NCBI GenBank assembly: GCA_022447885.1
Contig: JAKUTA010000028.1
Location: forward strand, 1-10,336
Direction: 5' to 3'
From: Candidatus Poseidoniales archaeon
GTDB lineage: Archaea > Thermoplasmatota > Poseidoniia > Poseidoniales > Thalassarchaeaceae
DNA length: 10,336 nt
Both the position numbers and the translations under genes were made by a program. The notes beneath the pieces were generated by a model. It saw only the letters and a program-made list of their open reading frames with translations, was not told the DNA's origin and searched no databases. Shown one piece after another: positions 6,230 to 10,336 of this stretch. The stretch's first letter is position 1. Every line of letters begins with the position of its first letter.

Positions 6230-6868
6230 ATGGTTCGTATCACGAAGGTGCACACCGGCGTGGGTGATGGTGGAATGACCAGGCATCTGGATGGCACGGA
6301 GGTGGCGAAGAGCGATGTGCGCCTCGAACTCGTGGGCACCATCGACGAGCTGAACTGCGTGGTCGGCGTGGTTCGCATGGAACTCGACCGATTCTCGGAT
6401 GTGGCCGCCGACGGCGGACACAGGGCGACCGTCGCCCGGGTCAGGCGCACCCTGCTACCTCGCATGGCGAGGCTGCAGCAGGAGTTGTTCGACCTCGGAG
6501 CGGAATGCTCCGCTCATCCCGAGCGCATACCCGAGGGCATGCGCGTGCTGCCTGAATCAGCCGCGGAGGAACTGCTCACCGAGATGGATGAATGGTTGGA
6601 GGAGGTCGAGCCGCTGTCCTCGTTCGTCCCGCCCACCGGTTCTCCCCCGGTGGCTCAGTTGCACATGGCGCGGGTGGTCACACGCAGGATGGAGCGGTGC
6701 CTCGCGGCATTGGTCGATGCGGAGGGGGAAGACGCTGTCAGGCCCTTCGCGCTCGCCTACGTCAATCGGTTGTCGGACTGGTTCTTCGTGCTCGCCCGCT
6801 GGGTGTGTGCCATCATCGGCGAGGCGGAGACGCTGTGGGAGCCGATCGGTCGGCGTGAACCGGAATGA
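6230..6868 (+). CDS. pduO: ATP:cob(I)alamin adenosyltransferase, PduO type
   Basis: The enzyme transfers the adenosyl group of ATP to cob(I)alamin, making adenosylcobalamin for B12-dependent mutases or ribonucleotide reductase. It is a cytoplasmic trimer with active sites at the subunit interfaces. The ATG at 6230 gives 212 residues, near the family's 180-210. Conserved parts are the ATP-binding N-terminus VHTGVGDGGMT (7-17), LVGTIDELNCVVG (34-46), FVPPTGSPPVAQLHMARVV (132-150), TRRMER (151-156), and YVNRLSDWFFVLAR (177-190). Two departures are visible: the usual TR-x-GD has Gly at position 10 where Arg is common, and the usual LPGGS is PPTGS. A GTG at 6203 would add nine residues without family support. 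It is convergent with the Nudix gene, only 4 bases apart. No B12-dependent enzyme is nearby. Confidence 0.92.
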   Translation: MVRITKVHTGVGDGGMTRHLDGTEVAKSDVRLELVGTIDELNCVVGVVRMELDRFSDVAADGGHRATVARVRRTLLPRMARLQQELFDLGAECSAHPERIPEGMRVLPESAAEELLTEMDEWLEEVEPLSSFVPPTGSPPVAQLHMARVVTRRMERCLAALVDAEGEDAVRPFALAYVNRLSDWFFVLARWVCAIIGEAETLWEPIGRREPE

Positions 6869-6872
6869 GCCC

Positions 6873-7274
6873 TCACTCTCCCTCGAGCGCGGCGCGGGCA
6901 GCGGCCAGCACGTTACGTGAGTTGTCGAATGTCAACTGCTCAGCAGCCTCATCCCATGAGAGCCAGAGATGGCCGGTGTGTTCGTGAGAGAGTGTCACGA
7001 CGACGACATCGGTCTCGGCGGCGTACCAGAACACCTGCTTGCGCACCTCCCTACCCTTGCGCGTGAACACATACTCGGTGCGCATCTCGAAGTCCGGCAC
7101 CATGCGAACATCCTCGATGCCGGTCTCCTCACGCAACTCCCTGAGCGCAGTCTGCTGATACGAGCCGTCCGCCTCCTCATAATGGCCTTTGACGAAACCC
7201 CAGTGCCCCTGCGGATACTGCAGCAACAGCACACAGTCGTGATTCACCAGCACGAAGCCGCACGACGTCTCCAT
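6873..7274 (-). CDS. Nudix hydrolase, bis(5'-nucleosyl)-tetraphosphatase (Ap4A)-like
   Basis: This is a small single-domain Nudix hydrolase of 133 residues. It likely cleaves diadenosine tetraphosphate or a related dinucleoside polyphosphate in the cytoplasm. METSCGFVLVNHDCVLLLQY is the typical first strand pair, and WGFVKGH (25-31) opens the Nudix box. The box runs from G30 to I53 and ends in RELREETGI (45-53), with the metal-binding REL-x-EE intact. It is 24 rather than 23 residues long, because one extra residue lies in EEADGSYQQTA. The first conserved Glu is replaced or shifted (Asp36 or Glu34). The length and the WGFVKGH segment are like archaeal and animal Ap4A hydrolases. The ATG at 7274 is about 28 bases from a TATA-like element. 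It is divergent from the DHH phosphoesterase and convergent with pduO. Confidence 0.9.
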   Translation of the reverse strand: METSCGFVLVNHDCVLLLQYPQGHWGFVKGHYEEADGSYQQTALRELREETGIEDVRMVPDFEMRTEYVFTRKGREVRKQVFWYAAETDVVVVTLSHEHTGHLWLSWDEAAEQLTFDNSRNVLAAARAALEGE

Positions 7275-7297
7275 CGTGCTTCCAAGCCGCCCCGACC

Positions 7298-7305
7298 GTT
7301 ATCAG
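7298..7305 (-). promoter_or_regulatory. TATA-like element for the Nudix gene
   Basis: On the minus strand this reads CTGATAAC, centred about 28 bases upstream of the ATG at 7274. No Shine-Dalgarno site is present in between. It is a weak match by sequence, but the spacing equals that of the other leaderless-type starts in this window. Confidence 0.3.
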
Positions 7306-7310
7306 TTCCG

Positions 7311-7324
7311 TGACAGCCCTGTCA
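7311..7324. promoter_or_regulatory. Palindrome in the divergent Nudix / DHH promoter region
   Basis: TGACAG-CC-CTGTCA is a perfect inverted repeat with 6-base arms and a 2-base spacer. It lies between the divergent starts at 7274 and 7371, next to the TATA-like element of the Nudix gene. The position suits an operator affecting both genes. Short arms mean chance cannot be excluded. Confidence 0.3.
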
Positions 7325-7370
7325 GCGGTGACGCTACACCTATGCACGAAGTCAAGTCAGCCGCGGCTCG

Positions 7371-8393
7371 ATGGCACCCCGCACCCTGCTCGACAGACTG
7401 GACATCAGGCGCATCATCGCCGACGGCGACCTCGATGGCCTCGTGGCTGCCGCAGTGCTGCGCATCGCATGGCCTGGAGCCGAGGTCATCCTGTCGCACC
7501 CGGCGGAGATCAGGAGCGGCTACCTCGACGAGCACATCGACCGCAACACCGCCGTGTGCGACCTCCCGTTCCATCCCGAATGCGGACTGTGGATCGACCA
7601 TCACGCCACCAATGAGCCGACTGAAGAGCTCGTCGAGGCGCTTGAGGCAGAGGGAGGTCACGCCCACTGGCGGGATGAGGATTCGGCGGCGCGAGTCGCC
7701 TACGACCTGTTCCGCTCGCTGTTCGACCTCTCCTCGCTCGCACCTCTGATGCGCATGGTCGACCGCATCGACGGAGGCAAGATCACCGAGGAGGAGTTCT
7801 TCTCAGACGACCCTGTGCTCTGGTTGTCGCACACCGTCTCCGCGAGTGATGCGGAATACACGTTGGGTCTTCTGGATTGGCTGGTCGAGGGGCGCGCGCT
7901 CGAGAGCATCATGGCGGAGCCGGCGGTTCAGAAGCGAATCGAGCGAAAGCGACAGGAACGCGATGAGGTGCGCGGGTTGCTGGCTGAGAAGGGTGAGGTG
8001 GTCGACCGCCTGGCTGTGGTGCGGCTGCAGGAAACCGGCCATCGGACCAATGGATATCTGGTGACCGCGCACTTCGGAGACGCCTGCGATGCCTGCCTGA
8101 TCATGCATGGTGAGCTCGACGGCGAACTGGGGGACCTCGACCGCTGGCCGCTGTCCGCCTCCTTCTACAGCAACTCCTTCCTCCACCCTGATGGAGGGGT
8201 GTTCGACCTCACCCAAATGGCCACCCTGTTCGACACAGATGGTGGAGGGCACGCTAACGCCTGCGGGTGCCGAGTGATGCCGATGCACGCTTCAGGTGAG
8301 CCCGCGAAGAGGTCGATCGAAGTCGCAGACGTGCAACGCAACCTCGACGGATGGATGGAAGTCTGGTCGAGTCGTGCTCAGCGCAGCAGTTGA
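7371..8393 (+). CDS. DHH/DHHA1 family phosphoesterase
   Basis: The protein belongs to the DHH superfamily of metal-dependent phosphodiesterases and exonucleases (RecJ, NrnA, exopolyphosphatase relatives). The ATG at 7371 gives 340 residues, typical for NrnA-sized members. Motif I is IIADGDLDGLVAAAVL (15-30) with D18, D20 and D22. Motif II is the Asp in AVCDLPF (D64), and motif III is IDHHAT (75-80, with DHH at 76-78). D131 and D134 in MVDRIDGG (129-136) are likely motif IV acids. The DHHA1 domain occupies roughly 215-330, with the substrate-binding GGGH loop in DTDGGGHANACGCRV (288-302). It is cytoplasmic. Likely substrates are short oligonucleotides, phosphoadenosine phosphate or a cyclic-dinucleotide product, and the motifs alone do not choose. 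It is not RecJ-sized and lacks an OB-fold extension. Its last 16 bases overlap the convergent membrane gene. Confidence 0.9.
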   Translation: MAPRTLLDRLDIRRIIADGDLDGLVAAAVLRIAWPGAEVILSHPAEIRSGYLDEHIDRNTAVCDLPFHPECGLWIDHHATNEPTEELVEALEAEGGHAHWRDEDSAARVAYDLFRSLFDLSSLAPLMRMVDRIDGGKITEEEFFSDDPVLWLSHTVSASDAEYTLGLLDWLVEGRALESIMAEPAVQKRIERKRQERDEVRGLLAEKGEVVDRLAVVRLQETGHRTNGYLVTAHFGDACDACLIMHGELDGELGDLDRWPLSASFYSNSFLHPDGGVFDLTQMATLFDTDGGGHANACGCRVMPMHASGEPAKRSIEVADVQRNLDGWMEVWSSRAQRSS

Positions 8394-8854
8394 AGCAGGT
8401 AAAGGAAGCCGAGGAAGGCGTGGAACAGCATCAGGATGATGATCACGTCACTGGCGCGACCATGTCTCTGGAGTTCGAGCGCGAACTTCTCACCGGCCTC
8501 CCGTTGGTCACGGACCATCTGCCCCTTGCGGCGCAGGAATGCGAACAGGCCGAGCGCGAGCGGGCCGAGGAAGCCGTGGTAATGGTTGGGAAGCAGCGCC
8601 CAGAAGAGAGTCTCGCCGGCTGAGAGCCCCCTGAACAGGCTGACCGCGAACCCGAGCAAGACCACTGCCACCGCCGCCTGGAACAGCCGCTCGCCGCGCT
8701 GCTCGTGCGCTGCGCGGGCCGCTAGACGCTCATCCCCGCGCAGTTCCAGACGCTGCTTGCGCCAACGGTGCTGGTCGTACATCAGGTAGATGACCGCGAG
8801 CGCAGCCAAAGGGTGCAGCAGCAGAATGAGCGCGTCCTGTGCACCTGCCACCAT
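8378..8854 (-). CDS. Four-helix membrane protein with intramembrane histidines, possible b-heme type
   Basis: The 158-residue protein has four predicted membrane helices: about 7-25, 57-76, 92-107 and 136-156. Cytoplasmic-looking Arg/Lys-rich segments lie at 28-57 and 107-132. Histidines lie in or at the edge of helices: H14 (LLLHPLAAL), H91 and H93 (NHYHGFLGPLAL), and H145 (LMLFHAFLGF). The HP in helix 1, HG at the start of helix 3 and FHAFLG in helix 4 recall small four-helix b-type cytochromes and the DUF4079 group. I base this on memory of the pattern only, so heme binding is a guess. The ATG at 8854 has no clear ribosome-binding site. It overlaps the end of the DHH gene by 16 bases and is divergent from the large gene at 8936. 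Confidence 0.75.
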   Translation of the reverse strand: MVAGAQDALILLLHPLAALAVIYLMYDQHRWRKQRLELRGDERLAARAAHEQRGERLFQAAVAVVLLGFAVSLFRGLSAGETLFWALLPNHYHGFLGPLALGLFAFLRRKGQMVRDQREAGEKFALELQRHGRASDVIIILMLFHAFLGFLYLLQLLR

Positions 8855-8935
8855 TCGCTCGCTGTAGGGTGGTCGCGCTCTTCAGGGTGTGGTAGCCCCC
8901 TCGCTCGGAGACGCCAACGCTGGATTCTTGTATGA

Positions 8936-10336
8936 ATGACCGCGGGTGGATTCGGAGGTCCGCGGCTGACGAGCGAGAACCACTTCGCTGAATGCCTCGA
9001 AGAGGTGCTCGACACCGCTGGTGATGCCGCCCGCGCGCGCGGCCGCGCCGCCAAGCAGTCTGCCGCTTGGAGACTTCTGGCACCAGAGTGGAGGGGACTG
9101 CTCATCGCTCTCCTGAATGCAGGAGATGGGGGCAGCAGTGCAACGATCGTCACGGCTGGACGTCCGCCCGCCCGCGGGGGGCGCAGGGGGGGGATGCGCT
9201 CGCGGCGTGGGTGGAAACAGGCAGAGCAGGTGGAGCGACTGGAGCCCCCGAAGAGCCTCGTCTCCTCGACGCAGACGGACGCCTACCGCCTGACCGGCCT
9301 GCTGCTGCACCGACACAGGCAGGGCGAGGACTGGAACACGGAGTGGAACCGCAGCATCACCGAGTTGCGCGCTGCGTGCACCGGCACCGGCGTGCATCCG
9401 ATCTGGCCGCGCCTGGGCCGCGAATTCGGTGAGGTGCTCGGAGAACTGGCACTGCTCGAAGCGGTCGAACCCGAAACCACCGCGCTGGACCCGGATTGGC
9501 TGCGTCTGGCGCGCATCGACCCACTCAATCCTGATGCGCTCTCCGAATTCATCTCCCCACCCATCCCCGCCGACCTGCCCGCGCGCATCGCCTCACCGTT
9601 GCAGGAGTTGCACTCCCAGATGCGCAAGCGAACGAAGCCACGCTGGCTGGCTGGGAAATTGAGCAGAGGGGCTGGAAAGGAGGTCCTGGCACAACGGTCA
9701 GGGGCTGCTGGTCTGCTCGCCGCGATGCTGGCAGCCGCAAGTGAGCAGGAGGAGGCGCTGGAGCGATTCATCGAACTCGGCGAGGAGTTGGAACTCTCCG
9801 AACTCGCGCACGACCACGCGCTGCTGCTGCGCATCCGCGCAGGCGATGCGGATGTCTGGGACTCCTGTCGCGGCATGACGGGCGACGATGGTCTATCCAG
9901 CGCCTGTCGAATGGCCGCATGGTCTACCGAACCGCCAGCGAGCATCGAACTCAGTGCTGAGGATATCGAAACGGGGCTCGCCGAACTGATGGCGGCTGAC
10001 TGCGAACCAGATGACATGGTGGGATTGCGCTGGCGGCTGGTGCTGGCTCAGCGCGATGCTGGTGAATTCGCCTCAGCCATGGTGGAGGTGATTGAACTGG
10101 ACATCGTTGAGGCGCTGCATGTGGACATCTGTCTCAGTCTGCTGGAATCCGACGACACGGGCACGCTGCTTGAACAGCTCGAGGATTCCATGAGCCATCT
10201 GCCCGTAGACTCCTTGCCCACGATCATCCGGCATCAGGGCTCTCCCGCAAGCCTCGCGTTGGCGGCGAGCGAGCAACTGCGCGCCGTCGACGAATCTCTC
10301 TGGTCGAGTGTCGCGGATGAACTTCTGGGACCGCTC
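8936..10336 (+). CDS. Large helical protein of unknown function, 3' end beyond the window
   Basis: The plus strand is open without a stop from an ATG at 8936 to the right edge, giving at least 467 residues. I do not recognise the family. The N-terminal part (1-70) is helical and Ala/Arg-rich, with AWRLLAPEWRGLLIALLNAG. Residues 75-92 form a short Gly/Arg-rich linker (GRPPARGGRRGGMRSRRG). From about 115 onward it is continuous amphipathic helix with many Leu, Ala and Glu, such as FGEVLGELALLEAVEPE, EALERFIELGEELELSELAH and FASAMVEVIELDIVEALHVD. The rhythm suggests a TPR-like or other helical-repeat scaffold. There is no signal peptide, membrane segment or catalytic motif. Runs of six and eight G (9176-9181, 9186-9193) lie in the linker, but composition is coding-like on both sides in the same frame. 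Several other frames across this region are open and are shadows. Confidence 0.83.
   Translation, partial: MTAGGFGGPRLTSENHFAECLEEVLDTAGDAARARGRAAKQSAAWRLLAPEWRGLLIALLNAGDGGSSATIVTAGRPPARGGRRGGMRSRRGWKQAEQVERLEPPKSLVSSTQTDAYRLTGLLLHRHRQGEDWNTEWNRSITELRAACTGTGVHPIWPRLGREFGEVLGELALLEAVEPETTALDPDWLRLARIDPLNPDALSEFISPPIPADLPARIASPLQELHSQMRKRTKPRWLAGKLSRGAGKEVLAQRSGAAGLLAAMLAAASEQEEALERFIELGEELELSELAHDHALLLRIRAGDADVWDSCRGMTGDDGLSSACRMAAWSTEPPASIELSAEDIETGLAELMAADCEPDDMVGLRWRLVLAQRDAGEFASAMVEVIELDIVEALHVDICLSLLESDDTGTLLEQLEDSMSHLPVDSLPTIIRHQGSPASLALAASEQLRAVDESLWSSVADELLGPL

Noticed and set aside
8882..9432. Alternative plus and minus frames (such as plus 9067-9432 and minus 8882-9397) at the start of the right-edge gene
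   Set aside because: Both are Arg/Pro/Gly/His-rich typical shadow translations of GC-rich coding DNA. The frame from 8936 reads through the same region without a break.
9283..10017. Minus-strand open frame of 244 residues near the right edge
   Set aside because: It is Ser-rich and antisense to the continuous Leu/Ala/Glu-rich plus-strand frame that begins at 8936. The latter has better codon and amino-acid composition.
1..10336. tRNA, rRNA, CRISPR array, insertion sequence, phage or defence system
   Set aside because: No direct-repeat arrays, transposase or integrase motifs, terminal inverted repeats, tRNA-like cloverleaf or rRNA-like stretch was noticed on reading. The DHH protein alone is not enough to call a defence module.

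Overview
This is a compact, GC-rich chromosomal window that looks prokaryotic throughout and most probably archaeal. Three genes start within about 30 bases of a TATA-like element on the correct strand and lack a Shine-Dalgarno site, which is the leaderless-promoter layout common in archaea. These are the partial gene at the left edge, the small membrane protein starting at 5880 and the Nudix gene starting at 7274. A high-GC marine euryarchaeote of the Poseidoniales (Marine Group II) type would fit, but this is inference. No ribosomal or informational gene settles it, and MaeB, RlmH and PduO also occur widely in bacteria.

Layout, left to right. Positions 1-167 (minus) hold the start of a secreted or membrane-anchored protein that runs off the left edge. 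A divergent promoter region follows. Then come maeB (332-2617, plus), a two-domain malic enzyme, and a PLP-dependent glutamate/cysteine-sulfinate-type decarboxylase (2793-4145, plus). rlmH (4146-4583, minus) abuts the decarboxylase end to end. On the plus strand there follows a run of three unrecognised genes: a 110-residue acidic protein (4673-5005), a 248-residue multi-pass membrane protein (5035-5781) and a 90-residue two-helix membrane protein (5880-6152). The last of these has its own promoter and a palindromic operator candidate. Next are a PduO-type cobalamin adenosyltransferase (6230-6868, plus), an Ap4A-type Nudix hydrolase (6873-7274, minus), a DHH/DHHA1 phosphoesterase (7371-8393, plus), a 158-residue four-helix membrane protein with intramembrane histidines (8378-8854, minus), and a large unrecognised helical protein that runs off the right edge (8936 to beyond 10336, plus).

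Most of the recognisable genes are housekeeping: carbon metabolism, amino-acid decarboxylation, rRNA modification, cofactor activation, nucleotide sanitation and nucleic-acid or nucleotide hydrolysis. The genes alternate in strand and look independently transcribed, so they do not form one pathway. I see no tRNA, rRNA, CRISPR array, insertion sequence, prophage or toxin-antitoxin pair, and no stretch above 300 bases without a gene. I do not find a clear new multi-gene system. The parts that most deserve a second look are the palindromes in three promoter regions, especially the one at 5822-5838 that resembles a CsoR-family operator. Others are the decarboxylase's apparently coding upstream extension without a normal start codon, and the unrecognised genes at 4673-6152, 8378-8854 and 8936-10336.
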